From: Haloplanus salinarum
GTDB taxonomy: Archaea; Halobacteriota; Halobacteria; Halobacteriales; Haloferacaceae
Assembly: GCF_024498175.1 (NCBI RefSeq)
Contig: NZ_CP101823.1
Location: 62,001 to 126,000 of the forward strand
Length of the DNA stretch: 64,000 nt
Reading direction: 5' to 3'
Shown: in pieces, positions 35,535 through 44,642 of the stretch
Layout of the letters: every line of letters begins with the position of its first letter
Numbering within the stretch: position 1 is the first letter of the stretch
Notes under the pieces: model-generated
What the model was told of the DNA's origin: nothing
The model's database searches: none
The model's input: the letters and a program-made list of their open reading frames with translations, nothing else
Made by a program: the position numbers and the translations under genes

Positions 35535-36362
35535 CTACGATCGGAGACGTTCGATCCGCTTCTCGACCGGCGGGTGCGTCGAGAGGAGGCTCGCCAGTCC
35601 CCCGCCGTCGCCGAAGATACACAGCGCGTTCACCTGGTCGTCGACGCCGGCGTCCTCCCGGCGCTCGGCGCTTCGGCTGATCTTCTCCAGGGCGCTGGCG
35701 AGCGGTTCGCCGCTCCCGACCTCGCGGGCCGCGTCGGCGTCGGCGACGTACTCGCGGTACCGCGAGATGGCGAAGACGAACACCATCACCAACATCTGCG
35801 TGAGCTGGCCGACGACGATGGCGAGGAAGAAGTCCGCGAGGTCGTTGTCGCCGGTCAGGAGGACGGCCCACTGGGCGACGATGGCGACGATGGAGGCGAC
35901 GCCCTGCCCGAGCACCATCATCACCACGTCGCGGTTGCGGATGTGGGCGAGTTCGTGGGCCAGGACGCCCTCCACTTCGTCCGGTTCGAGCGTCCGCAGG
36001 AGCTCCTGGCTCACGACGACGGTCCCGGCGCCCTTCCGGCCGACGGCGAAGGCGTTGGGGACGCCCATCCGGGCGATCATGAGCCGCGGCTTGTCGATGC
36101 CCATATCGCGGGAGAGCGATTCGACCCGGCGGTGGATCTCGGTGTAGCGGTCCTCGGGCAGGTCCTCGGCGCCGACGCTCCGGAGCGCCATCCACTTCCC
36201 GAGCTTGTACTGGACGCCGACGAAGGCGACGCTCCCGACGACTACCAGCGGGAACACGTCGGTCCCGAACATCCCCATCAGGACGACGGCGGCGATGCCG
36301 TAGAAGGCAAAGAGGATCGATCCGACGATCGCCATCCGCAGTTTCAGTCCGACGTGACGCAT
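35535..36362 (-). CDS. htpX: HtpX-type membrane zinc metalloprotease
   Basis: A 275-residue M48 peptidase. Two N-terminal helices precede the catalytic HELAH (His136, Glu137, His140), and two more helices lie before the zinc-ligand Glu in SRYREYVADADA. It should cleave misfolded membrane proteins at the cytoplasmic side. It is followed without a gap by a small two-helix protein that may be an accessory. Haloarchaea often carry several htpX copies. Confidence 0.93.
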   Translation of the reverse strand: MRHVGLKLRMAIVGSILFAFYGIAAVVLMGMFGTDVFPLVVVGSVAFVGVQYKLGKWMALRSVGAEDLPEDRYTEIHRRVESLSRDMGIDKPRLMIARMGVPNAFAVGRKGAGTVVVSQELLRTLEPDEVEGVLAHELAHIRNRDVVMMVLGQGVASIVAIVAQWAVLLTGDNDLADFFLAIVVGQLTQMLVMVFVFAISRYREYVADADAAREVGSGEPLASALEKISRSAERREDAGVDDQVNALCIFGDGGGLASLLSTHPPVEKRIERLRS

Positions 36363-36512
36363 ATCCGACCGTCGCGCCTGCGACTACAAAGGCTCGGCGG
36401 TTCGGCGTGTCACGCAACCGCACGGTCGCGCGGCTCGACCGCCCCCCGGCGTCCGGTCGACAGTGTGGATGTCTGACGTACATTTATACGTCCGGCGACG
36501 CCTGGTAGGTGC

Positions 36513-36833
36513 ATGAGCAACAGGGTGGAGGAGCTCGAATCGCAGGTCGCGGAACTGCAGGCCGCCGTCGACGGTCTCACCGAGGAACTCGTCGAGACAC
36601 GGGAACGGCTGCGACAGCTCGAAGCCGAGGAGGGCGTCGAGCGAACGCGGGCCCCGGAGCGCCGGGAGTCCGAATCCAGCCCGAGCCCCGACTCCGAGCC
36701 CGCCGACGCGTCGGCCGACCCGGCCGACGCCGCCGACGCCGACGACGGGGCCGCCGGCGCCGAAACCGGGACCGACCCCGAGACGGACGACGACGGCTCC
36801 GATTCGGACGGGAACGACATCATCGTCGCCTGA
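36513..36833 (+). CDS. short coiled-coil acidic protein preceding smc
   Basis: A 106-residue protein. Residues 1-43 form a strong coiled coil (VEELESQVAELQAAVDGLTEEL) and residues 50-100 are a disordered Asp/Ala/Ser/Pro tail, ending DGNDIIVA. The last residues look conserved against the tail. It starts 15 bp before smc and is likely in the same transcript, so a role in chromosome organisation is possible but unproven. Confidence 0.75.
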   Translation: MSNRVEELESQVAELQAAVDGLTEELVETRERLRQLEAEEGVERTRAPERRESESSPSPDSEPADASADPADAADADDGAAGAETGTDPETDDDGSDSDGNDIIVA

Positions 36834-36848
36834 TCGGGGCCGACCCCC

Positions 36849-39800
36849 ATGCACATCTCCGAGCTCGTACTCGACGACTTCAAGAGCTTCGGCCGGAAGA
36901 CGCGCATCCCCTTCTACGAGGACTTCACCGTCATTACCGGCCCGAACGGCTCCGGCAAGAGCAACATCATCGACGGGGTGCTCTTCGCGCTGGGGCTCGC
37001 GCGAACGCGGGGCATCCGGGCCGAGAAGCTCACGGACCTCATCTACAACCCCGGCCACGAGGACGACACGGACCGGTCGGGTCCCCGCGAGGCGAGCGTC
37101 ACGGTCGTCCTCGACAACGCCGACGGGACGCTCGACCGCTCGCAGGTGGTCAACGCCGCCGGCACCGAGGACGTGGGTGACGTCGACGAGATTTCCGTCA
37201 AGCGCCGGGTCAAGGAGACCGAGGACAACTACTACTCCTACTACTACCTCAACGGCCGGTCGGTCAACCTCTCGGACATCCGGGATCTGCTGGCCCAGGC
37301 GGGGGTGACACCCGAGGGGTACAACGTCGTCATGCAGGGCGACGTGACCGAGATCATCAACATGTCGGCGGGTCAGCGTCGGGGTATCGTCGACGAGATC
37401 GCGGGCGTCGCCGAGTTCGACGCGAAAAAGGAGGACGCCTTCGGGGAGCTGGAGACCGTCGAGGAGCGCATCGACGAGGCGGACCTCCGGATCGAGGAGA
37501 AGGAGGACCGCCTCGACCAGCTGGAGGACGAACGCGAGACGGCTCTCGAATACAAATCGCTCCGCGAGGAGAAAGCGGAGTACGAGGGCTACCTGAAGGC
37601 GGCCGAACTGGAGGAAAAGCGGACCGCCCTGGAGCGCACCGAGAAGCGGGTCGAGGCGACCGAACAGGAGCTCGCGGACCGACGGGCCACCCTCGAGGAG
37701 CGCGAGGCCACGGTCGAAAAGCTGGAGGCCGAACTCGACGACCTCACCCGTGAGATCGAGCGCAAGGGCGAGGACGAACAGCTCCGGATCAAAGGCGAGA
37801 TCGAGGAGATCAAAGGCGAGATCGGTCGCCTCGAAGCCACCATCGAGAACCAGGAGGAGAAGATCGAGGACGCGGAGCAGGACCGCCGCGAGGCCTTCGT
37901 CACCCTCGATCGGAAGACCGAGAAACTCGACGACCTCGAGGCGGAGAAGCGGTCGATCAAAGTCGAGAAGGCGTCGGTGAAAGGCGACATCGAGGAGCAG
38001 GAGGCGGCCCTCGCGGAGGTCGAGGCCGAAATCGAGAGCGTCGACACGGAGTTCGACGAACTCAAGGAGGAACTCGCCGACCGCAAGGCGGAACTGGAGG
38101 AGCTGAAGACCGAGCGCAACGACGCCCAGCGGGAGAAGGATCGGCTCCTCGACGAGGCTCGCCGCCGGTCCAACCGCATCAGCGAGGCCCAGTCGGAGCT
38201 GGAGGCGGTCCACGAGCGGCTCCCGGAGCTGAAAGCCGAGCGCTCGGATCTGCACGGCGAACTCGACCGCGCGGAGAAGAACCGCGAGAAGATCGAGTCG
38301 GCCATCGAGGAGCTACGCACGGAGAAGGCCGACCTGCAGGACGAACTCGACGGAATCGAGGAGGACCTCCGCTCGAAACAGAACGAGTACGCGGAGCTCG
38401 AAGCGCGCGCGAGCCGCGACGGCGACGACTCCTGGCCGCGGTCGGTGACGACGGTCCTGAACGCGGGCATCGACGGCGTCCACGGCGCGGTCGGCCAACT
38501 GGGAAGCGTCGGTGCCGAGTACGCCACCGCCTGCGAGACGGCCGCCGGGGGGCGGCTGGCGAACGTCGTCGTCGACGACGACGGCGTCGGATCGTCCTGT
38601 ATCGACTACCTCAAGTCCCGGTCGGCGGGACGGGCGACCTTCCTCCCGATCACCGAGATGGACCGGCGGGGACTTCCCTCGAAGCCCGCCCATCCGGGCG
38701 TCGTCGACTTCGCGCGGAACCTCGTCGACTACGACGACCGCTACGCCGGCGTCTTCTCCTACGTCCTCGGGTCGACGCTCGTCGTCGAGGACATGGACAC
38801 CGCCCGCGACCTGATGGGTGACTACCGGATGGTGACCCTCGACGGCGACCTCGTCGAGAAAAGCGGCGCGATGACCGGCGGCTCCGGCGGCGGCTCGCGG
38901 TACTCCTTCACGAAAAGCGGGAAGGGAAAGCTCGAACGGCTGGCCGAGGGGATCGAGTCGCTGGAGGACGACCGCCGGGCGCTTCGCGAGGAGATCCGGG
39001 ACGTGGAGTCACGCCTCGACGACGCCCGCGACCGGAAGGCCGACGCCACCGAACGGATCCACGAGGTCGAGAGCGACATCGAGGACGTCGAGGGCGACAT
39101 CGCGGCGGCGGAGGCGGAGATCGAGGAACTGGAGGCCGAACTCGACGACCTCCGGAGCGAACGCGAGGAGGTCGACGAGCGGATGAACGATCACGAGGAC
39201 CGCATCGACCACCTCGACGACGAGATCGAGTCGGTCGAGGCCGAAATCGCGGACCTCGAAGCGGAACTCGCCGACTCCCGCGTCCCCGAACTCACCGAGC
39301 GCAAGGAGGGAATCGAGGACGACATCGCGGACCTGGAGGGGCGGATGGACGACCTCGACGCCCGCCTCGACCAGACGGATCTGGAGATCGAGTACACCGA
39401 GGAGGACATCGAGGAGCTCGAAGCAACCATCGAGACGGCGAAAGCGCGCAAGAGCGAGGCCGAGGACGCCATCGCGGACGCGGAGGCGGAGATCGAGGAC
39501 CGCGAGGCGACCCTCGAGGAGAAGCGCGCGGCCATCGAGGAACTGGAGGACGAACTCGCGGACCTGAAAGCCGAGCGCCGGGACCTGCAGCGGGACCTCC
39601 GGGAGGCGGGCACGGAACGCGACGAGGCGCGCGAGCGGGTGACGGCCGTCGAGTCGACGCTCGCCGACCTCGAGGACGACGTCGAGCGCCTGAACTGGGA
39701 GATCGACGAACTCGAAAGCGAGGTCGGGGCGTACGACCCCGAGGAGATCCCGGACCACGACGAGGTGGAAGAAACCGTCGAACGCTTGGAAGCGGAGATG

Positions 39801-40430
39801 GCGGCGCTCGAACCCGTGAACATGCTCGCCATCGACGAGTACGACGAGGTGGAAGCCGAACTCGACGACCTGCGGGAACGTCGCGACACGCTCGTCGACG
39901 AGCGCGACGCCATCGAGGAGCGCATCGAGGGCTACGAAGCGAGAAAGAAGGAGACGTTCATGGAGGCGTTCGACGCCATCGACGCCCACTTCCAGGACAT
40001 CTTCGAGCGGCTCTCGGCGGGGACGGGCGAACTCCACCTGGAGAACGAGGACGACCCCTTCGAGGGCGGCCTGACGATGAAGGCCCAGCCCGGCGACAAG
40101 CCCATTCAACGCTTGGACGCGATGAGCGGCGGCGAGAAGTCGCTGACCGCGCTCGCCTTCATCTTCGCCATCCAGCGACACAACCCGGCGCCCTTCTACG
40201 CGCTGGACGAGGTGGACGCCTTCCTCGACGCCGCCAACGCCGAGCGGGTGGGCGAGATGGTCGACGATCTGGCCGGCGAGGCACAGTTCGTCGTCGTCTC
40301 GCACCGCTCGGCCCTGCTGGATCGCTCCGAGCGCGCCATCGGCGTCACCATGCAGGGCGACAACGTGAGCGCGGTCACGGGCATCCAACTCGACGGCGAC
40401 GCCGACCCGGAGGTGACCGCGGATGACTGA
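36849..40430 (+). CDS. smc: chromosome segregation/condensation ATPase SMC
   Basis: A 1193-residue SMC. The N-terminal head has Walker A GPNGSGKS (residues 31-38). Two long antiparallel coiled coils flank a hinge (about 515-680) with the Gly-rich turn SGGGSRYSF just after it. The C-terminal head has the signature LDAMSGGEKSLTALAF and Walker B FYALDEVDAFLD. It forms the condensin-like ring that compacts and segregates the chromosome. No intein. It overlaps scpA by 8 bp, so the kleisin partner is co-translated. Confidence 0.97.
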   Translation: MHISELVLDDFKSFGRKTRIPFYEDFTVITGPNGSGKSNIIDGVLFALGLARTRGIRAEKLTDLIYNPGHEDDTDRSGPREASVTVVLDNADGTLDRSQVVNAAGTEDVGDVDEISVKRRVKETEDNYYSYYYLNGRSVNLSDIRDLLAQAGVTPEGYNVVMQGDVTEIINMSAGQRRGIVDEIAGVAEFDAKKEDAFGELETVEERIDEADLRIEEKEDRLDQLEDERETALEYKSLREEKAEYEGYLKAAELEEKRTALERTEKRVEATEQELADRRATLEEREATVEKLEAELDDLTREIERKGEDEQLRIKGEIEEIKGEIGRLEATIENQEEKIEDAEQDRREAFVTLDRKTEKLDDLEAEKRSIKVEKASVKGDIEEQEAALAEVEAEIESVDTEFDELKEELADRKAELEELKTERNDAQREKDRLLDEARRRSNRISEAQSELEAVHERLPELKAERSDLHGELDRAEKNREKIESAIEELRTEKADLQDELDGIEEDLRSKQNEYAELEARASRDGDDSWPRSVTTVLNAGIDGVHGAVGQLGSVGAEYATACETAAGGRLANVVVDDDGVGSSCIDYLKSRSAGRATFLPITEMDRRGLPSKPAHPGVVDFARNLVDYDDRYAGVFSYVLGSTLVVEDMDTARDLMGDYRMVTLDGDLVEKSGAMTGGSGGGSRYSFTKSGKGKLERLAEGIESLEDDRRALREEIRDVESRLDDARDRKADATERIHEVESDIEDVEGDIAAAEAEIEELEAELDDLRSEREEVDERMNDHEDRIDHLDDEIESVEAEIADLEAELADSRVPELTERKEGIEDDIADLEGRMDDLDARLDQTDLEIEYTEEDIEELEATIETAKARKSEAEDAIADAEAEIEDREATLEEKRAAIEELEDELADLKAERRDLQRDLREAGTERDEARERVTAVESTLADLEDDVERLNWEIDELESEVGAYDPEEIPDHDEVEETVERLEAEMAALEPVNMLAIDEYDEVEAELDDLRERRDTLVDERDAIEERIEGYEARKKETFMEAFDAIDAHFQDIFERLSAGTGELHLENEDDPFEGGLTMKAQPGDKPIQRLDAMSGGEKSLTALAFIFAIQRHNPAPFYALDEVDAFLDAANAERVGEMVDDLAGEAQFVVVSHRSALLDRSERAIGVTMQGDNVSAVTGIQLDGDADPEVTADD

Positions 40431-41256
40431 GGACCACCTCCCCAACGACGTCTCCCTCTCCGACACCGACGACGACGAGGTGGAGCCGGTCGAACTCCTC
40501 GTCCAGTTGGCCGAGGAGGGGGAGATCGACCCCTGGGACGTCGACATCGTCGACGCGACCGACGCCTTCCTCGACCGCCTCGACGGGACGGACCTGCGCA
40601 CGTCGGGGCGGGCGCTGTTCTACGCGAGCGTCCTCCTGCGGATGAAAAGCGACGCCCTGCTCGGTCACGGGGCGGACCCGGAGCCGGAACCGGAGCCGTG
40701 GGAAGTGGCGATGGAGGGCGGCGATCCGGAGCTGGACGGCCCGGATCCGATCGACGCTCTGGAGACCGAACTCGACCGGCGGCTGGAGCGGAAACACGCC
40801 CGGGGGTCGCCGGAGACGCTCGACGAACTCGTGCGCGAACTCCGCGAGGCGGAGCGGAACTCGTGGTGGAAGGAGTCACGGTCGTACGACACCTCGGCGT
40901 CGCCGGGGGGGTACGACCGCGGGACGCAGACCCTCGACTACCGGGCGGCCGACGACCTCCGCGAGGGGGGTGAGCCGACCGAGGGCGACGTGACGGCCAA
41001 CACCCACACCGAGGACATCGAGACGACCATCGAGTCGGTGCGCGACGCTCTGCGGACCCACTACGACGCCGGCCGCGCGGAGGTGCTGTTCGCGGAGGTT
41101 CGCGAGACCGGCGGGGCACCGGTCGACACCTTCCTCGCCCTGCTCTTTCTGGCCAACCGGGGGGCGATCAAGCTCCGACAGGACGACCTGTTCGGCGACC
41201 TCTGGATCCGGGACCCGTCGGCGCCGACGGTCGGCGACGAAGCCGTGGCGGACTGA
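40423..41256 (+). CDS. scpA: segregation and condensation protein A (kleisin)
   Basis: A 277-residue ScpA. The N-terminal domain VELLVQLAEEGEIDPWDVDIVDATDAFLDRL binds the SMC neck, and the C-terminal winged helix (DTFLALLFLANRGAIKLRQDDLFGDLWI) binds the SMC cap. The middle is an acidic, poorly conserved linker. The ATG overlaps the smc end. No scpB follows. The last bases (encoding DEAVAD and the stop) are repeated twice more downstream, so the 3' end sits in an unstable tandem repeat. Confidence 0.94.
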   Translation: MTEDHLPNDVSLSDTDDDEVEPVELLVQLAEEGEIDPWDVDIVDATDAFLDRLDGTDLRTSGRALFYASVLLRMKSDALLGHGADPEPEPEPWEVAMEGGDPELDGPDPIDALETELDRRLERKHARGSPETLDELVRELREAERNSWWKESRSYDTSASPGGYDRGTQTLDYRAADDLREGGEPTEGDVTANTHTEDIETTIESVRDALRTHYDAGRAEVLFAEVRETGGAPVDTFLALLFLANRGAIKLRQDDLFGDLWIRDPSAPTVGDEAVAD

Positions 41257-41412
41257 GGGTCTCGGGACCGGCGAGACGCCCGGCGGAGACTCACGGTTTC
41301 GAGCCGTTGGACGACGAAGCCGTGGCGGACTGAGGGCGTCTCGGGACCGGCGAGACGGACGGCGGAGACTCACGGTTTCGAGCCGTTGGACGACGAAGCC
41401 GTGGCGGACTGA
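41236..41412. repeat. tandem repeat of the scpA 3' end (77-79 bp units)
   Basis: The segment GACGAAGCCGTGGCGGACTG starts at 41236, 41313 and 41392, with 77 and 79 bp spacing. The units carry TCTCGGGACCGGCGAGACG and GACTCACGGTTTCGAG and differ by a few bases. The third unit is cut after about 21 bp, where the palindromic element begins. The extra units are non-coding copies of the scpA stop region. Confidence 0.85.
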
Positions 41413-41493
41413 TACTGTTTATTGTAAGTCATTACCGGTGGTTCGCCGAGACGGTCCGGCGAACCACCGGCAACCAGTTACAATAATCCGTAT
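41412..41493. repeat. 82-bp palindromic element, copy 2
   Basis: Starts ATACTGTTTATTGTAAG, ends CAATAATCCGTAT and contains ACCGGTGGTTC and its inverse around a centre near 41452. It is the same length as the copy at 35198-35279 and aligns to it in reverse complement with about 71 of 82 positions identical. It directly follows the truncated third unit of the scpA tail repeat. Confidence 0.75.
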
Positions 41494-41505
41494 GAGGGCG
41501 TCGCT

Positions 41506-41742
41506 CTACTCCCGCACCGGGAGCGTATCCGTGACGACCAGGACGATGAACAGTCCGAGGACCGCGAGCAGGAACACCGCGACACGCACGTCGAGCAACA
41601 GGTCGGCGAGGGCGACGAGGCCGGTCTCGTGGGCGAGTTCGATCGTCTCGCGTTTGGCGACCGGGTACGGGGGGATGTGGACCGCCGTCAGGACCGTGAC
41701 GACGGCGACGAGCAACCAGTCGAGACCGTCTCTATCGCGCAT
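41506..41742 (-). CDS. small two-helix membrane protein
   Basis: A 78-residue protein with two hydrophobic helices (WLLVAVVTVLTAVHIPPY and VAVFLLAVLGLFIVLVVTDTL) and a basic/acidic loop between (AKRETIELAHETG). It starts 47 bp after the AEC transporter stop on the same strand. Resembles small haloarchaeal membrane proteins of unknown role. Confidence 0.65.
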   Translation of the reverse strand: MRDRDGLDWLLVAVVTVLTAVHIPPYPVAKRETIELAHETGLVALADLLLDVRVAVFLLAVLGLFIVLVVTDTLPVRE

Positions 41743-41789
41743 TCGTCCGGAGTGGGACGGCCGGTGGCTTAAACGTCGCGGCCCGATTA

Positions 41790-42749
41790 TCAGACGAGCA
41801 GTCCGGATTCGAGCAGCGCGATCAGCACCGTCAGGATCGGGACGCTCAGGAGCGTCGTGACGAGGACGGTCGTGCTGACGTACTCGGCGACGGAGAGGCC
41901 GTTGCCGGCGGATTCGCCGCCGAACTCGACGACCAAGAGGAGGGGGGTGATGGCGGCCGGCGTCGCACATTCGAGAACGAACGTGCGCGCGACGGTGGTG
42001 TTCTGGAAGCCGACCAGGAGCGCGATGCCGGCGCCGACGAGGGGGGCGACGCCCATCTTCAGGACCGTCGCCTTGCCGACGCTCGACAGCGCCGCACCGT
42101 AGTCGGTGTCGGAGAGTTGGATACCGAGGATCAGGAGCATCATCGGAATGGAGGCGTTGCCGACGAGTTCGAGCGTCGCCATCGCGGTGCTGCCGGCGGG
42201 GGGGACGACGCCGAGATAGCGTGCGAGGAGGGCGGCGGCGACGGCGTAGACGAGCGGGATCTTGAGCGCGCGCTTCATGCCGCCGAGCCCGCGTGTGCCG
42301 CCGCTCCGCTGGGCGACGTAGATGCCACCGGTGTAGAGCAGGACCGACTGGACGGTCAGGTAGATGACGGCAGTGCTGCGGCCCTCGGGGCCGAACGCGA
42401 ACTCCGAGAGCGGGATGCCGTAGTTGCCGGAGTTGGGGAAGGCACTCACGAGGACGAGCGCGCTCAGGACGGGTTCGGACTCGCCGGTGAGGCGGCCAAC
42501 GACCTCCGCGAGGACGACCATCGTGACCAGGTAGGCCGCGGTGGCGACGCCGATGCGGGCGAGCGTCGATCCCCCGAAGGTCGCCGTGGCGATGCTGTGG
42601 AAGATGAGCGCGGGGACGAAGACGTACACCGTGATGGTGTTGAGCGGGCCGATGTCGATATCGCGGAGGCGCCCGATGAGTACCCCCACACCCGCGAGGG
42701 TGATGATCGGAAGGATCGCGGTCGCGAAAATCGAGAGCAGCGAACTCAC
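41790..42749 (-). CDS. AEC-family (auxin efflux carrier) permease
   Basis: A 319-residue transporter with about ten helices in two inverted halves. Typical are the N-terminal PIITLAGVGVLIGR, the helix break SAFPNSGNYGIPL, and SIPMMLLILGIQLS in the middle. AEC carriers export organic acids such as malate or malonate in bacteria; the substrate is unknown here. Start ATG at 42749 fits the first helix. Confidence 0.88.
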   Translation of the reverse strand: MSSLLSIFATAILPIITLAGVGVLIGRLRDIDIGPLNTITVYVFVPALIFHSIATATFGGSTLARIGVATAAYLVTMVVLAEVVGRLTGESEPVLSALVLVSAFPNSGNYGIPLSEFAFGPEGRSTAVIYLTVQSVLLYTGGIYVAQRSGGTRGLGGMKRALKIPLVYAVAAALLARYLGVVPPAGSTAMATLELVGNASIPMMLLILGIQLSDTDYGAALSSVGKATVLKMGVAPLVGAGIALLVGFQNTTVARTFVLECATPAAITPLLLVVEFGGESAGNGLSVAEYVSTTVLVTTLLSVPILTVLIALLESGLLV

Positions 42750-42815
42750 GTGGCCTCCCCCCGATGCGGTCGGCGGTGCCGGCGGCGGTGGGCCGTCGGA
42801 GTCGTCCGGGACACG

Positions 42816-43505
42816 TTACGCGAGTCGCCAGGCGTCGCCCGCGGACTCGACGACGCCGCGGCGCTCCATCTCCGCGAGCACCTCGTCGAGGCGGTCGGGC
42901 TGGGCGATCTCCATCTCGATGCGCCGGACGTCGTGGTAGTCGGCGAGGGACGACCGGATGTCGTCGCGCTCGAAGCTGTCGTCGTCGGCTCGCTCCATGA
43001 CGCCCTCGATCAGGTCGATCATGTCCTCGATGAAGTTCCACGGGTAGACGATCCAGGCCCACTCGTCGAGGCGTTCGCCGACGAAGTCGGGTTCGAACTC
43101 GCTGGTGTGGAGGAGTTGGAGGGTCGCGGTCCGCACCGCGTCGGGGTCGCGGCCGGCGACGTACTCGTGGGCGTGGCGGAGCGACTCGCCGGTGTCGGCG
43201 ATGTCGTCGACGATCAGGACGTCCTTGCCCTCGACGCTCCCTTCGGGCATCGGGTAGCGCACCTCGGGGTCGGCGCCCTTGGCCGCGGTGCCGACGTAGT
43301 GTTCCATCTTCAGGCTGGTGAGGTCGTCGAGGCCGAGGAAGTCACAGCAACACCGGCCCGCGAACCAGCCGCCGCGGGCGAGCGCGACGATCACGTCGGG
43401 GTCGAACTCCGCGGCCCGCACTTCGTCGGCCACGTCCCGGCAGAGGCCGTAGATGTACTCCCAGTTGGTGATCGTACAGGTGAACTCGTCCGGGAGGTCG
43501 CTCAT
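42816..43505 (-). CDS. phosphoribosyltransferase with C-terminal winged-helix-like tail
   Basis: A 229-residue type I phosphoribosyltransferase. The PRPP loop VLIVDDIADTGES and the strand DPDVIVALARGGWFAGR match xanthine/hypoxanthine-type enzymes, and the phosphoribosyl fold ends near residue 165. The final 60 residues (SFERDDIRSSLADYHDVRRIEMEIAQ) look like a small helical or winged domain. It should act in purine salvage, but family members can be regulatory. It is divergent from the PhzF gene. Confidence 0.85.
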   Translation of the reverse strand: MSDLPDEFTCTITNWEYIYGLCRDVADEVRAAEFDPDVIVALARGGWFAGRCCCDFLGLDDLTSLKMEHYVGTAAKGADPEVRYPMPEGSVEGKDVLIVDDIADTGESLRHAHEYVAGRDPDAVRTATLQLLHTSEFEPDFVGERLDEWAWIVYPWNFIEDMIDLIEGVMERADDDSFERDDIRSSLADYHDVRRIEMEIAQPDRLDEVLAEMERRGVVESAGDAWRLA

Positions 43506-43592
43506 GGCGGCGACTCCGACGCCCGGGGTGTAAGGGTTTACGGGACGCGGTGGGGCAACAGGGTCTTGTCGCCCGCGGTGCAGGTCCGTGGC

Positions 43593-44495
43593 ATGGACAC
43601 GTACCGGACCCTGTTGATCGACGCGTTCGCCGCCGAACCGCTCGCGGGCAACGCGGCCGGACTCGTCCCCGACGCCGACGGGCTCACCGACGACCGGATG
43701 CGGGCCGTCGCCCGTGAACTCGGGGCGAGCGAGACGGCCTTCCTCACGCCCGACGCGGACGACGCGGACCGCCGGATCCGCTATTTCACGCCGACCCAGG
43801 AGGTGGACCTCTGTGGACACGCGACCGTCGCGGCCCTCGCCTTCCTCCACGAGGAGGGCGCCCTCGACGCCGGCGAGGGGTCGCTCCGGACGAACGTCGG
43901 CGTCCTCGACGTCGCGGTGACGGACGACGGCGTCGCCTGGATGACACAGGACGACCCGTCGGTCGAGACGGTCGATCTGGATTACGACCGCGCGGGCGAG
44001 GCGCTCGGGATCGATCCGGCGGCACTCCGCGACGTGGGGGCGGACCTCCCCGCCGCCGTCGCCTCGACCGGCCTCCCCTTCCTGACCGTCCCGGTGAACT
44101 TCCTCGAACACCTCGGGAACGCCGACCCCGACATGGACGCGCTCGACGCGCTCGCGGCCGATCACGGCGCCACGGGCGTCTACGCGTTCACCTTCGATAC
44201 GCTCGACGCGGACTCGACGCTCCACGCGCGGATGTTCGCGCCGGGGGCCGGCGTCCCGGAGGACCCGGTGACGGGCACCGCGAGCGGCGCCTGCGGGGCC
44301 TACCTCCGTGCCGTCGACGCCTTCGACGACCTGCCGGACGAGATGCGTTTCGAGCAGGGCCACTTCGTGGACCGGCCGGGGCTGGTCCGGGTGCGGGTCG
44401 ACGAGGACGTCCGCGTGGGCGGGCGTGCGGTGACGGCGCTCGACGGGTCGCTCGCGGTTCCGTCGACCGACGACGACGACATCCTGGAGGCGTAG
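43593..44495 (+). CDS. PhzF-family isomerase-like protein
   Basis: A 300-residue PhzF/diaminopimelate-epimerase-fold protein. The family signature is clear: the N-terminal FAAEPLAGNAAGLV with the NPA-like turn, the catalytic Glu in SETAFL, the RYFTPTQEVDLCGHATVA motif, and the second-half EDPVTGTASGACGAYL. The reaction is unknown; the family includes isomerases such as phenazine synthesis PhzF. The ATG at 43593 is typical. Confidence 0.9.
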   Translation: MDTYRTLLIDAFAAEPLAGNAAGLVPDADGLTDDRMRAVARELGASETAFLTPDADDADRRIRYFTPTQEVDLCGHATVAALAFLHEEGALDAGEGSLRTNVGVLDVAVTDDGVAWMTQDDPSVETVDLDYDRAGEALGIDPAALRDVGADLPAAVASTGLPFLTVPVNFLEHLGNADPDMDALDALAADHGATGVYAFTFDTLDADSTLHARMFAPGAGVPEDPVTGTASGACGAYLRAVDAFDDLPDEMRFEQGHFVDRPGLVRVRVDEDVRVGGRAVTALDGSLAVPSTDDDDILEA

Positions 44496-44642
44496 TCGCG
44501 CCCGGGATCGACGGATCGAACCGAAATGCCGAAAACGGGGCTGTGAGTGGCTCAATCGGCAGTTAAGCCGTCCGGATCGGACGGCCGTAGTTGCACGGTT
44601 CGAAACCTTCTTTACGCCACTGGCGGGATTCGTGCGTACGAA

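Noticed and set aside
41236-41412. Regular repeats after scpA as a possible CRISPR array
   Set aside because: The units are direct tandem copies with no unique spacers, and there are no cas genes in the window.
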